Positions 32,640 through 44,142 are shown, numbered from the stretch's first letter. The stretch is 64,000 nt of DNA from Rosa chinensis (GCF_002994745.2 NC_037092.1:81450824-81514823), one strand, 5' to 3'. Translations and numbers: made by a program. Notes: generated by a model from the letters alone, not told the origin.

Positions 32640-32945
32640 TCCCAAGGTTTTTCGCCTTTCCATCTCTCTCAGTAATTCTGTTGCCACAGAAAGTTGTTTG
32701 TTTGTGCAAAGGCCATTCAATAAAATAGCGTACGTTTGAGAATCTGGAAGTTGGCCATAAGCTTGCATCCTAATGAACAACTTCTGTGCATCTTGTATTC
32801 TCCCAAATTTTGCACAAACCATCCATAAGTGTGTTATACGTAACAGTATTTGAAACCAGTCCCTTACAAGACATTTCCTGAAAAAGAGTCGCAACATCTT
32901 CAATCTTTTCATGCTTACAATACCCGTTTATCAATTCAATATGTT
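32640..32945 (-). pseudogene. Pentatricopeptide-repeat (PPR) gene fragment
   Basis: Read on the minus strand it gives consecutive P-type PPR motifs: ELINGYCKHEKIEDVATLFQ, then NTVTYNTLMDGLCK, then after a one-base frame change FGRIQDAQKLFIRM and LPDSQTYAILLNGLC. PPR proteins bind organellar RNA. Only about three repeats remain, and neither end has a start or stop that fits a gene. Absent from copy 1, where a deletion removes it. Confidence 0.82.
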
Positions 32946-33054
32946 ACAACTCCAAACAGTAACCGTCCATTAGTGAGTTGTGAGTAATGATATCAGGTTC
33001 AATGTCTCTTTAAATCATCATTCTCATAAGCTAGCCTGTTTTGAAAACACTCGG

Positions 33055-33722
33055 CTAAGCCCAAACCCGAAAGCCCAAATATGAGCTGCTATATATATAT
33101 ATATATAGGTGCCTGCAACACTCCACACTGAATCATAATCTCCCAACCCATAAATTCAGCTCTCACTCCACTTTCCTCTATTTCTCTCTTCACCTCCAGC
33201 CGGAACTCCTAAGCTCGCCTCTTCATCTCCACATACGTCGTCGTTTTGCTGGACCAGCCTCCCATACGGCCATACCACTACCAGAGCTCTATCGGTTAGT
33301 TTTTCTTAGTTCAAAATGTTTCAGATTCTGCTCGTAATTTGTTCTTCTTTATTGGTCTTATCTAGAAATTCACAACTACCAAAAATACTCAAATCGGTCT
33401 CAATTTCATTCTATTTGGGTCTTATGTTGATTTTGCTCAAGCGGCCGTGCGTGGGGGCGCGTGTTGCCTGTTTTTGTTCATGAACGCATATATAACAATT
33501 GCAATGAAAGTATGAAACCAGACCCAGGAGGAGTAAATTTTCTTACTTCAAATATTATTTTGTTTTTTGGGTCCAAGGTAATGAGCCAAAGTCGGAAAAC
33601 CAATCAATATGTAACCTTAATTTGCAAGTTCAAAGCTTTTGCAGTAGTTTTACTAGTCAAATATGCAAAGTCTTAATATTTGGTTGGTTTGCTGCAGATT
33701 TTTTTGTTGGGAATTGTTGTCA
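33055..33722 (+). promoter_or_regulatory. Leader and 5'-UTR intron of F-box gene 3
   Basis: Near-identical to 21170-21794: TATATATATATA block at about 33090, leader, GT donor near 33295 and acceptor TTTGCTGCAG near 33697. A small GC-rich insertion (GTGCGTGGGGGCGCG) stands near 33447. Confidence 0.55.
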
Positions 33723-34895
33723 ATGTTGCACTGCGTCGATCTCCCCGAAGATGTTCTAGTGAAGATTCTGTGCCGGTTGCCTGTCAAATATTTGATCCGC
33801 TTCACCTGTGTGTCGAAACGGTGGCGTTCTGTTATCACTTCTGACCCTCAGTTTGCCAAATCCCACCTCCAGCTAGCATTACAGCAGGGAACCCTCCGTC
33901 ATAGAGTCCTCGCCTCTGCCTATTATTTCGACTTTAATTTAGTAAGACTCTACGATGATGTACCCACTCGATTTCAATCATTTGAAGATAATTCTTCAGT
34001 CAGAACTCTAACCTACCCAACAGAGGAGAATAATTATCCACAAATAGTTGTTTCCTGCAATGGTTTGGTTCTTCTAGCTGAATCCACTACCAGTCAATTT
34101 AATAACTTGTATATCTGGAACCCATCAACCAGATTTTCCCGCAAAATACCTCATCTACCAGAAGGGGACCTATTCTATGTAAGTCTTGGTCATGTTTCAG
34201 CCACAGATGACTACAAAGTTGTCCTAATACCGCATTCTGGTAGTTCTGGAAAGTTGGAAAGTTGTCCTAATACCGCATTCTGGTAGTTCTACAAAGTTTA
34301 CTCACTCAGAGAAAAGATTTGGAAAGTTGTTGAAGTTCCTCCTTCACACAGCTGGAGTAGCCCTGTGGGGACTTATTCAAATGGAGCAATTCATTGGGTC
34401 AACTACTGCACGCCAGAGAATTCTGAGAGAGTTATCTATGCTTTTGATTTGGCGAATGAGGAGTTCGGAAAAGTAGCATTGCCTGATTCATTCCAAAATG
34501 GATATGACATGAATGGGAGAACGATAAGAACTCAGGTTCATTTAGGAGGATGCCTTTGTGTATCTTCTGATGCCGATCATGGGCTTATTGAATTCTGGGT
34601 CATGACAGAGTATGGTGTGCCTGAATCTTGGGTTAAACTCTTTCAGTTTGAGGTAAGGGATTTACGAAAAGTCTCTGCACACTCATACTATGGTTGTAGT
34701 CCTATTTTTGTGACAGAAGGCGGCACAGTTTTGATGAAATTTTCTGACAAGATGGAGTTTTTTAAGATCGAACGCTCCAAGGAAGGGAAGCTGGTCTGCA
34801 GCCGTCGATATAGGCTTGAGGAGGAGGTGCATGGGTGCAAGTATATATCTCATGCGACTGTATATGATGAAACTCTAGTTTCGATACCCGAATGA
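33723..34895 (+). pseudogene. F-box gene 3, FBA type, frameshifted paralogue of gene 2
   Basis: Over 90 percent alike by eye to gene 2 throughout, from MLHCVDLPEDVLVKIL to YDETLVSIPE. The F-box and the first FBA half are intact (33723-34260). A 43-bp tandem duplication at 34215-34300 then adds one base modulo three and brings a TAG at 34284-34286. The correct frame reopens immediately downstream and runs to the TGA at 34895. A six-codon stretch present in gene 2 (after GLIEF) is absent here. The expected product is a truncated protein of about 187 residues holding the F-box but not the full substrate domain. Confidence 0.9.
34215..34300 (+). repeat. 43-bp tandem duplication that inactivates F-box gene 3
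   Basis: AAAGTTGTCCTAATACCGC starts at 34215 and again at 34258. Gene 2 has a single copy at 22281. The second unit diverges in its last bases. Confidence 0.92.
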
Positions 34896-36018
34896 TGATG
34901 GTGAATCATGGGGAACGAGGACTCGTGTGATGAAACTCTAGAGGCAGAACAGAGATGAAGAGGGAGTGCTATGTGTATACAAATGATGTTTTATGGTTTA
35001 ACAACTATAGTTTGAATCATTCCTTCTATTTTGTTTCTCTCGTTGTTTTGTTTATTTGTAATTGAGTAGCCAAAAGTATGAAGTATGGAGCCCTGTTATT
35101 ACTAGATGAAGACATCCTTTTATGATGATTGTTTATGGTTGCTCTAAAGCCCGGCCGTATGAATATTTATGTTTGTTCTAGCTTTTGCATTATGTGCTCT
35201 CCATAGATGTTTAATTTAGTATCTGTTTTCTGTGATTCTGTCATTTTTGTTTAGATTGTTTGTAATTGAGTGACCAAAAGCTATGAATTAGTATGAAGCA
35301 TGGTGTTGATGCCACAGCTAGAATTTTGAGCAACTACAAATGTAAAAAGTCCAACATTCATGTACAAATGACAAAGATACGTGAGAAGACTAAAAGAGAG
35401 AGAAGAGTGAGAGAGTGATTGATTACTTGCTACAATCTATTTGATTATTTGCATTGTGCATCTATAATATTTAAGTATGATGTACTGGCATTTCTTATGG
35501 ATTAATAGAAATTAATGACTATTCTGGTCCTGGTTTATATTTGGTTAATTTTGCTTGAATTTAATGACTGTCATTTTTTAAGGGTAGCTAGCTATTAAAC
35601 TTGACATCAGTATTTTGGCAAATATGAAAGATAATGTACCCTCAATCAGGTTGGTTTTGGCTTCGTCCCTTATTTTCTTTTGATCTTTAATAAAATCATG
35701 AATAGGGATAAGGAGTTTGCCCTTGTTTCGCTTCTATATAAAATAAAGAGTTAAAAACAATTTACACTCAAATTGTACGAGACAAAATATTTGTTAGGGA
35801 ATTACAAGATAATATAGAGCTCAATCAAGTTGTTGATTCACACATCTATCAAGCATGAAATATACTTTTGAATAAACTTGTTTCATTAGGATATAATTAC
35901 AATCAGAGATGCACATAATTATTAGTTTTTCAAAGTTTTTCTCATATGAGTATTTCTTGAAAGAGTTTCTTTATAAATAACTATTTAAATTTGGATTCTT
36001 CACCGCACATGTTTAATC
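34896..36018. other. 3' flank of F-box gene 3
   Basis: Matches 22935-24061 closely; no gene seen. Confidence 0.6.
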
Positions 36019-36035
36019 AAGTATCAAGCCTTGTG

Positions 36036-37206
36036 GACCTAGTAGGACGCTCTGCTAGGGTTTGTGGTGCGGCGGCCCTTCTTGTTCGTCGTGACCTATA
36101 CCTACTCCATTTATGGAGAAAATTTCAGGCTTTTGTCTCTTCATCTTCGTCTTCATTGTCTTCGGAGGCAGTGCATCTGTTGAGCGGAGTTTGGGTGCTG
36201 CGGGGGCTGTGTCGGTGGGCCAACTTACTGTTGGTACACCATCGGAGGTAGGCGGTGATTACTAGGAGGAGTGGGATCCGGGAAGCAGCCCCGGTGATCT
36301 CAGGGTTTTGGGGCGAGATCTCGCTGTAGATGCGGTGGTAATTGGTGCTTGGCCGGATCGATGGTTGAAGGATAAGGGCGGTGGGAACTCAGTTTCTTCT
36401 TCTGCCAGTAGGTTGGGATCTTCATCTACTTTGGAGGGGATCGGTGGTATCTCTCTACAATTCCGGGACTACGACGCTATTGGGACGGGGCTGAAGAACG
36501 TCGGATCCTAGTGCGAGGTGAGGGGATTGGGTTTTGGTGGCAATGGCCTAGAGGTGGTGTCGGCTTGTTGGGACTTCATTGGCGGTGATTTGTTGGTTGG
36601 CAATGGCTATAGCAGTTTGGCAGTCTCCTCCATTGCAGGTCTTAGGGACGCGTCCGACGGCGCTGCTGTCCATATCGTTGGCATCAAGATCCGGATCTGG
36701 GATCCGGGTGGGCTTGACAAATGGAGCCGGATCTGGGATCCGGGTGGAGTTTGGTTTTGGACTACGGTCCACAATCTTTGTTGGGCTTTTTATGATTCGC
36801 TAGAATGGATTGGGGCTCCTGTGATTTACTGGTATTGGATCTAGGACCCAATTCTATGGTATTTGTAAGTGAAAGATTTTCTGCCAACATGGCCATGTTC
36901 TGACACCCTTGGCCGGCTTTGATCTTTAGGTGGGAGAGTGCCTTCATTCCGACGCCAAGTTGATTTTTGTCAATTTGTGCGTTAGAGTTCGATGGGTAGT
37001 CAAACCACCAACTACTCAATTCACTACACGGCTGCAATCCGTAGTGTAAAGTCACAACGTTGCTGCTCTTGCGTTATTAAGTTCTTATATTTCACATGTA
37101 CTTTTCTTTTCGTACTGTTTTATTCCCTTCATGATGTCTTTTGACATCGTATCTTTGTAATTTTTCAATTTCAATAAATGGCTGACCTCATTTGATTAAA
37201 AAAAAT
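36036..37206 (+). mobile_element. LINE-derived retroposon with 17-bp TSD (copy 2)
   Basis: Same element as 24079-25223. Here the target-site duplication is perfect: AAGTATCAAGCCTTGTG at 36019-36035 and 37207-37223, and the tail ends in A-rich sequence. The open frame of copy 1 is broken by stops (near 36263 and 36509), and a 33-bp GATCTGGGATCCGGGTGG-type unit is duplicated at about 36693-36742. Presence in both tandem copies dates the insertion before the duplication. Confidence 0.75.
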
Positions 37207-37863
37207 AAGTATCAAGCCTTGTGTTTCTGTTATGTGGTGTATATTGTTTGTGATAGTATGGGGTATGAAGTTTTTATTATTATTACTGATAGTCCTGTTT
37301 GACGCTCTTTATAATCGTTTATTTTATGTAAGGTTTAAAAATTCAATTTTATCCGGTAAATGTTAACAAATTGTTACTCGTTCATCATACTCATACTATT
37401 GAAAATGTTTCTTCCAAAGAATCAAAATATCAGGCCGTGGTATTTATGAGGGATTTGGCCTCCTTATCCTTCTCCGTCACTATGTGAAAGCTTTAATTGA
37501 AAAAAAATAATAAATAAATAAAAAAATCTCAGGAGAGTTAAAACCAGGCCTTCCATAGGTCCAAACAAGAAGAAACCCAAACCTTTTTTTTTTTGACAAG
37601 AAGAAGAAACCCAAACCTAAACCCAAAAGCCATGACATGAGATTAGCTACAGGTGTCTCTCCCTCACTCTCACACCGAGTCATTCACCAACCCTTAATAA
37701 ATCATTCACCAACACTAACTAAATCAAGGTTCACACCCCTCTATCAGTTCTTGATATCAGAATCAGATCACATCAGAATCCATAATCTCTCAAACTCTAA
37801 AGATTCATCTTTCTCATTTCAGCTCTGTAAGTTTTCTTTGCAAAATTATTCCTAGTAGTGATT

Positions 37864-38545
37864 ATGATGCACGGATACGGCAATTTGGCCTCGTATCCCG
37901 TATCGATCCGGGATACGGGTACGATACGGCTTGGATACGCTTGGATACGCTCGGATACGCGGATCCAGATTGGATACGGTTTGGATACGTCAGTATCCTT
38001 TGCGGATACGTAGTATGTAAATAAACCGGATACGCCGCTTGGTCATTCACTTCTCTTCTCATCTTCTTCGCAAGTCACAGACTACAGATCAATCAGACTT
38101 GTTCTTCTCTTCTCCTCTTCTTCGATTCACCTGGAACTTGGAGGTTGGAGCTTCAATTAGGCTCGCTTCGTCACGTTCTCCCCTCTCTTCTTCTTACCCA
38201 TATGAATTTGATTGCTTCTGTGATGGTACAAGTTCTTCGATTGGTTTTAAGGGTGTGATGCTTTCATGGGTTTGATGATAAAAGGATAAGGATGAAAGGA
38301 TTTATGGGTTTGATTTCTTTGATTCGACCAGAAAGGTCTGATGCTTTGGTTATATGGGTTTGATTGCTTCGATTCGACTAGAAAGGTCTGATGGTTCTGG
38401 TTTTTTTTTTTTTGATGACAATCTGATGGTTCTGATGGTTTTATGGGTTTGATGCTAAAAGGATAAAGGATATTTTAATACCTTTTTAAAAAATATTAGT
38501 TGTCGCCACTCATAGTGATGTTAGGATTCGGAAGAACATAAGTAT

Positions 38546-38582
<37 letters not shown>

Positions 38583-38690
38583 TAATTGACGTATCCTTCT
38601 CGTACCCGTATCCAACTATATTTCAGATTTGCCGTATCCACGTATCCGATCGTATCGTATCCAGATACTCGTACCCGTATCAGTGCTTCT
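37864..38690. mobile_element. GGATACG-rich TIR element in the 5'-UTR intron (copy 2 only)
   Basis: Left end GATGCACGGATACGG and reverse-complemented right end GAAGCACTGATACGG form imperfect inverted repeats, with many subterminal GGATACG / CGTATCC words at both ends. Copy 1 is uninterrupted (CTAGTAGTGAATTG, about 25846). TAGTGAnT flanks both sides, an approximate 8-bp duplication, so hAT or MULE are possible. No transposase. Confidence 0.75.
38549..38578. repeat. (AT)n microsatellite
   Basis: About 15 AT dinucleotides inside the GGATACG-rich element. Confidence 0.93.
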
Positions 38691-39123
38691 TAGTGAATTG
38701 ATGAGTTGGAATTCAGAACACTAGCTTATGCATGCTACTCATAAATCCCACTATTTCTGCAAGTTTAAATCTTTTGAGTCTTACCCTATTGTTGGTTAAT
38801 GAAAGTTATGATTTTCAGTTTGTGTGCCATGTCAAAGTGTGTGATGTTTCTATTGAAATGAAACCACACAACCAGAGGAACTTCAAAATTTCAAGTCTTT
38901 TAAGTCCAGTGATGAGTCGAGTCTTAGTCTTTTATTCTTCTAACTCCAGATGCACCAGAGCTCAAGTCTACATTTACTCATTTGTTCACTATTAGTTTCT
39001 CAATGTTCTTTTAATTTCAATCTGGCTTTATTCTAGGGAGATCTTGCCAATGTCAGAGAAGAAGAAGAAGCAGAAGAATGTTGTCTTTGATCTCCCTGAA
39101 GATATTATTGTAAAGATTCTATG

Positions 39124-39346
39124 TGTTAGGAAATCAATCATGTTAGGAAAGTAATCCTAAATATCCTCTGTATGATCTGTAGATATCCGTTACTTTTGTA
39201 CTCCTTTATTATAGCTTGATTATAGGATAAGTGAGATTAGTTACCTTATGAATATAGGTTTGTACCCTCTATATGTAATCTGTATGTAATCGACAATGTA
39301 TCAATGCAATATCATCTCTTCAGCCTATTGGTTTCTCATTCTTTCA
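39124..39346 (+). repeat. 5' LTR of copia-2
   Basis: 223 bp, TGTTAGGAAATC to TTCTTTCA. Confidence 0.95.
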
Positions 39347-39360
39347 TGGTATCAAAGCAG
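39347..39360 (+). other. Primer-binding site of copia-2
   Basis: TGGTATCAAAGCAG directly follows the 5' LTR and fits initiator-Met-tRNA priming. Confidence 0.88.
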
Positions 39361-39469
39361 GACTAAAATCCTGACTCCATAGCCGCTGCACCTTATCTTT
39401 CGTGCAACAAATTTTCTTCTCATTACGTTGTAATCTATATCTCGTACAACAATCCTTGATCTCGTTTCC

Positions 39470-42400
39470 ATGGGAAATCAAAATTTCAGATCATTTTTCA
39501 TTGATCATTCTAATCATCCGGTCTTGGTGATAGTGTTCAACCAACATAATCGACCAAACCAATCTAATCGGCAAAACGGTTCCTCCGGTTTTAGTCCTCT
39601 CTCTGAGCAACAACTTCAACAAGTTTTGGCTATTTTGGATCACAAAGTATCTGATGATTCTTTTAATCATCAATCACATTCAGCTACCATCGTTGTTAGG
39701 AGCAGCAAGCCCAATCAGTCTAATTCACAAGCCAATGCTACTGTAAATAAACCAGGTTTATCTAAGATCGCTTCCCGCAACTGGATCATTGACAGCGGGG
39801 CAACAGATCACATCTCTTCATCTCCTAAATTATTCTCGCATAAAAGTAAAAATTGTTCATTGCCTCCTGTGTTATTACCTAGCGGAGAGAAGGCTAATAT
39901 TGTTGCAAAAGGATCATTGCCTCTGAATTCTGTGTATTATCTGCGTGATGTATTATGTGTGCCTACATTCAAAGTTGATCTGTTATCGGTTAGTCGTCTG
40001 ACAAGGGGCTTGAATTGTTCAGTGACATTTTTCCCATATTGGTGTGTTTTGCAGGATATGGCTACAAGGAGGATGATTGGTTTGGGTAAGCAGCGTGATG
40101 GATTATACTACTTGGTAGCATTGGCAACGAAGAAAACCTTGACCAATTCCTATTCATCACCAAACCATCTACCAGCCTGCAACCTCACAACCTCCTCTAC
40201 TAATCTCTTGCATAGCCGTTTAGGTCATGTTTCTCATTCCCCGTTAAAATTCATTGCTAAGAATTTCTTAAATCTTTCAGTTCAGCCTATCGATGCTTGC
40301 CCTATTTTTCCTTTGGCTAAGCAACATCGCTTGCCATTTGGTGTTAGTTCCATTTCATCTGAAAAACCGTTTGATTTAATCCATTGTGATATTTGGGGTC
40401 GATATAAACACTCTTCTCTTTCTGGTGCTCATTACTTTCTAACTATCGTTGATGATTATACTCGTTTTACTTGGATATTCTTGATGAGACACAAAAGTGA
40501 AACACAATCACTTTTGAAGCATTTTTTTAGTTATGTGTCTACTCAATTTTCATCACATATTAAGACTTTTCGAAGTGACAATGGTGCTGAATTTCTCTCC
40601 CTCCAATCTTTCTTCAAGGATAATGGTGTTATTTTCCAACATTCCTGCGTTTACACGCCTCAACAAAATGGGGTAGTGGAACGCAAACATCGTCACATTT
40701 TGCAAGTTGCACGAGCTTTGAAATTTCATGCTCAACTCCCTACACAATTTTGGGGAGAGTGCGTTCTTTCTGCCATTCATATCATCAATCGTCTTCCAAC
40801 TCCACTTCTTTCTTTTCAAACTCCTTTTGAACGCCTTTACAATAAAATCCCTTCTTTTTCTCACCTTCAGACCATTGGTTGTTTAGCTTACGCTACAAAT
40901 CCTCGTGTTGTCCATAAATTTTCTCCTCGTTCCATCAAGTGCATCTTCATTGGTTATCCTGCTGGGCAAAAAGCTTACAAATTGTTTGATTTGTCGACTC
41001 GACGAATCTTTACTAGTCGAGACGTCATCTTTCACGAAAACATTTTTCCTTATGCCTCTGTTGAGCCCAATTCAGTTTTCCCTACTTTGGGGACCACTTC
41101 AGGCCCAATTCCAACTTTAATCCCTGACCCAACTCCTTCTAACCGCCCTAACATTGAGTCTATTCCCAACGTTGACTCTCCAATCACAGATAATTCTCAC
41201 ACACCTTCGACCCCATCCCATCTTCCAGCCGTTCCACCACCTGCAATTTCTGAGATTGACCCCATACCAGACCAACCCGTACCAGCATCATCCTCGCCGG
41301 CACTCTCTCCGGCGCCTTCTACCCATTCCGATCTCCCAGCCACGTCTTCCTCTTCTTCCCAGTCCATCACCCCAGAACCTGTTGTCCCTTCTCCTACCCA
41401 CAACTTTGACCTCGCGCCACCATCCTCTCCTCCTCCACCCCTTCGCACCTATGCTCACGGTCCCACAACCCCAGCACCACTAGACCCACTCACCCACTCA
41501 TCGACTTCCGACAACCCCGCGTCCCATTCTCCTACACCAGCAACCCTTCCTTTGCCCGTGCCCGACCCACCCGTCGCCGAGCCCCTTCGTCGCTCCAACC
41601 GGACCACAGCTCCTCCGGTCAAATTCTGGGATTATATCGTCTCACAAGTCACACTTCCCCACTCCGATCAGTCATCCTCATTGTTTCCAGGTCCAACCAG
41701 AGGCACCCGTTATCCCCTCTGCAATTATGTTTCGTATCACCGATGTACGCCTGCACACCAATCTTTCGTTGCTATAATCAGTCAAACCACTGAGCCCTGT
41801 TCCTATTCTGAGGCTATCTCCTATCCGGCATGGCAAGAGGCGATGCAGTCTGAATTGCAAGCTCTCCAAGACAACCGAACCTGGACTCTCACTCCTCGTC
41901 CGATTGGTAAGACCCCAATTGATTGTCGATGGGTTTATAAAATTAAACATCGAGCTGATGGTTCCGTCGAGCGATACAAAGCTCGCTTAGTTGCCAAAGG
42001 ATTTACACAGCTAGAGGGTGTTGATTATCAAGACACTTTTTCTCCCACTGCCAGGATTATCTCTGTTCGATGTCTCCTTGCTTTGGCAGCAGCTCATGGC
42101 TGGTCTCTTCACCAGTTGGACGTCAACAATGCTTTCTTGCACGGCGATCTTGAGGAAGAAATCTATATGTCTCCTCCGCCAGGGCTTCGGAGACAGGGGG
42201 AGGAACACTTAGTCTGCCAACTCCACAAGTTGTTGTATGGCCTAAAGCAGGCATCCCGTCAGTGGTTTGCCAAATTCTCAAAGGCTATTCAGTCTGCCGG
42301 ATATGTACAATCAAGAGCTGACTACTCTTTGTTCACCAAGAAACACGGCAAGTCCTTTACTGCTCTCCTAATTTATGTTGATGATATTTTAATTACCGGA

Positions 42401-42538
42401 AATGATCCAGTGAGTATTGCTGCACTCAAGAATTTCCTCCATTCCCATTTTCGTATTAAAGATCTAGGAGACTTGAAATATTTTCTTGGTATTAAGGTCT
42501 CAACCTCTAGCAATGGGATCCTTTATCTCTCAACGTAA
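39470..42538 (+). pseudogene. pol: copia-2 gag-pol, part 1 (gag remnant, protease, integrase, RT)
   Basis: A 1022-codon frame. The N-terminus is an Asn/Gln/Ser-rich remnant; capsid and CCHC zinc knuckle are gone. The protease follows (NWIIDSGATDHIS, about residues 103-115), then GAG-pre-integrase (HSRLGHVS) and the integrase core (HCDIWG, TFRSDNGAEF, QQNGVVERKHR with the DDE acidic residues visible), a long Pro/Ser-rich linker at about 41050-41620, and RT (CRWVYKIKHRADGSVERYKA, LDVNNAFLHGDL, LIYVDDILITG). The frame ends early at 42538 because one extra C near 42520-42521 shifts it. All domain motifs before that point look intact. Confidence 0.92.
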
Positions 42539-42539
42539 A

Positions 42540-43328
42540 TATGCATTAGAAATTGTCAAGGATGCAGGGTTAATAGGCGCAGCCCCTGCTGATAGTCCTA
42601 TGGAAAGAGGTTTAAAGTTGTCTGACAAAAGTGACTTGCTAAAAGATCCAGCTCGTTACAGAAGACTTGTTGGGAGATTAATATATCTTACAGTTTCGAG
42701 ACCAGACATTACATATTCGGTACATGTACTAAGCAGGTTCATGCATCAGCCACGAAAGCTGCATATGGAAGCAGCTTTGCGTGTTGTCCGATATATTAAG
42801 AAGGCACCAGGTCAAGGATTGTTTTTTTCTTCTAAGAGTGATTTTAGATTGCGTGCTTTCTGTGATTCTGATTGGGCAGGTTGTCCAATTACTAGGAGAT
42901 CCACCTCAGGTTATTGTGTCTTTCTTGGTCCCTCATTGGTTTCATGGAGATCAAAGCGACAGAAAACGGTTTCCCTCTCTTCAGCTGAAGCAGAATATCG
43001 AGCAATGACTGGTGCTTGTTGTGAACTCACATGGCTTCGATATCTTCTCAAGGATTTGGGAGTATTGCATCAAGAACCAGCCCTTCTATATTGTGATAAT
43101 AAAGCAGCGCTGCACATTGCAGCAAATCCTGTCTTTCATGAGCGGACTCGACACATTGAAATGGATTGTCACTATATAAGAGATAAGATACAAGATGGAT
43201 TTGTTGTCACGAAGTTTGTGGGTTCTACACATCAATTGGCGGACGTTTTCACCAAAGCTTTGGGAAAGGAAATCTTCATTCCTATGGTTGGCAAGTTGGG
43301 AGTTAGAGACATTCACTCTCCAACTTGA
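42540..43328 (+). pseudogene. pol: copia-2 pol, part 2 (RT end and RNase H)
   Basis: The other frame continues seamlessly with ISQRKYALEIVKDAG, RPDITYSVHVLSRFM and RNase H (AFCDSDWAGCP, SLSSAEAEYRAM, YCDNKAALHIAANPVFHERT, HQLADVFTKAL), ending at TGA 43328. In most copia elements this is one frame with part 1, so the split is a single-base lesion (or sequencing error) around 42520. Confidence 0.92.
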
Positions 43329-43767
43329 GGGGGAGTGTTAGGAAATCAATCATGTTAGGAAAGTAATCCTAAATATCCTCTGTATGATCTGTAGATATCC
43401 GTTACTTTTGTACTCCTTTATTATAGCTTGATTATAGGATAAGTGAGATTAGTTACCTTATGAATATAGGTTTGTACCCTCTATATGTAATCTGTATGTA
43501 ATCGACAATGTATCAATGCAATATCATCTTTCTTTTTTTGACTTTGTCAAGGGGAACCCAAAGGCTTCCTAGGCCCAAGATAAACCCATTCGGCGCATGT
43601 GAAATGCTCAAACTGTACATTGCAGCACAGTGCCTGGACACTTTAACAGCTTCGGGGTTCGAACCTAGGTTGGGGAGCACACCCAACTAGGCAAGAACCA
43701 CTAAGCCGCTTGCAGTGGTTATCAATGCAATATCATCTCTTCAGCCTATTGGTTTCTCATTCTTTCA
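43327..43767 (+). repeat. Polypurine tract and 3' LTR of copia-2, split by a SINE
   Basis: GAGGGGGAG precedes the LTR start at 43336. LTR sequence runs 43336-43529 and, after the SINE and its second TSD copy, 43739-43767. Confidence 0.94.
43530..43720 (-). mobile_element. tRNA-derived SINE with 18-bp TSD in the copia-2 3' LTR
   Basis: On the minus strand the element starts with a tRNA-like head: box-A-like GGCTTAGTGGTTCTTG and box-B-like GGTTCGAACCCC, the RNA polymerase III internal promoter. Its tail is A-rich (CAAAAAAAGAAA). ATCAATGCAATATCATCT stands on both sides (43512-43529, 43721-43738). The 5' LTR at 39300-39317 shows the empty site. It was mobilised by LINE machinery in trans, as for all SINEs. 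Confidence 0.95.
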
Positions 43768-44142
43768 CTATGTAGGTTGCCTGTCAAAACTTTGATTCGA
43801 TTCACTTGTGTGTCAAAACGTTGGCGTTCTATAATAATCTCTGATCCTCAGTTTGCTAAATCCCAACTCAAGCTAGCGTCTCAGCAGAAAGCCCTCTGTC
43901 ATAGATTTCTAGTCAGCATCCTCTCTCTACTTGAAGCCCATATCCAGTGTCGATGCGACTTCTTAGAATCTTCAGTAAAAAAGGCAGCATTGTCCCAACT
44001 CCAGACTAAGTTTCGAACCTTAGATTTGGAAGCGCCCACTCAATTTGGAAATGCTTCTTCGGTCAAGATTCTCACCTCCCCATTTGAGGGGCTTGTCAGG
44101 CCAATGGCTACTTGCAATGGTTTGGTAATTCTAGGTGATGTC

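Larger units (their letters stand above)
37224..39049 (+). promoter_or_regulatory. Upstream region and 5'-UTR intron of F-box gene 5
   Basis: Matches 25239-26208, with the same leader and donor (TCAGCTCT|GTAAG, about 37826) and the same acceptor before the ATG at 39050. The intron is lengthened by the element at 37864-38690. Confidence 0.55.
39124..43767 (+). mobile_element. Ty1/copia retrotransposon with identical LTRs (copia-2)
   Basis: 4.64 kb including a SINE; TSD CTATG at 39119-39123 and 43768-43772; copy 1 has the empty site CTATGTAGGTTGCC. The two 223-bp LTRs (SINE excluded) are identical by eye, so insertion is very recent. The PBS abuts the 5' LTR. Most of gag is missing and one base is extra in pol, so the element depends on helper proteins. 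Confidence 0.96.

Noticed and set aside
41154..41483. Overlapping ORFs on both strands in the Pro/Ser-rich part of copia-2
   Set aside because: GC-rich low-complexity linker opens all frames; the pol frame explains the region.
43600..43720. Free-standing tRNA gene
   Set aside because: A- and B-box-like words are present, but the sequence does not fold as a full tRNA; it is the head of the SINE bounded by an 18-bp TSD.
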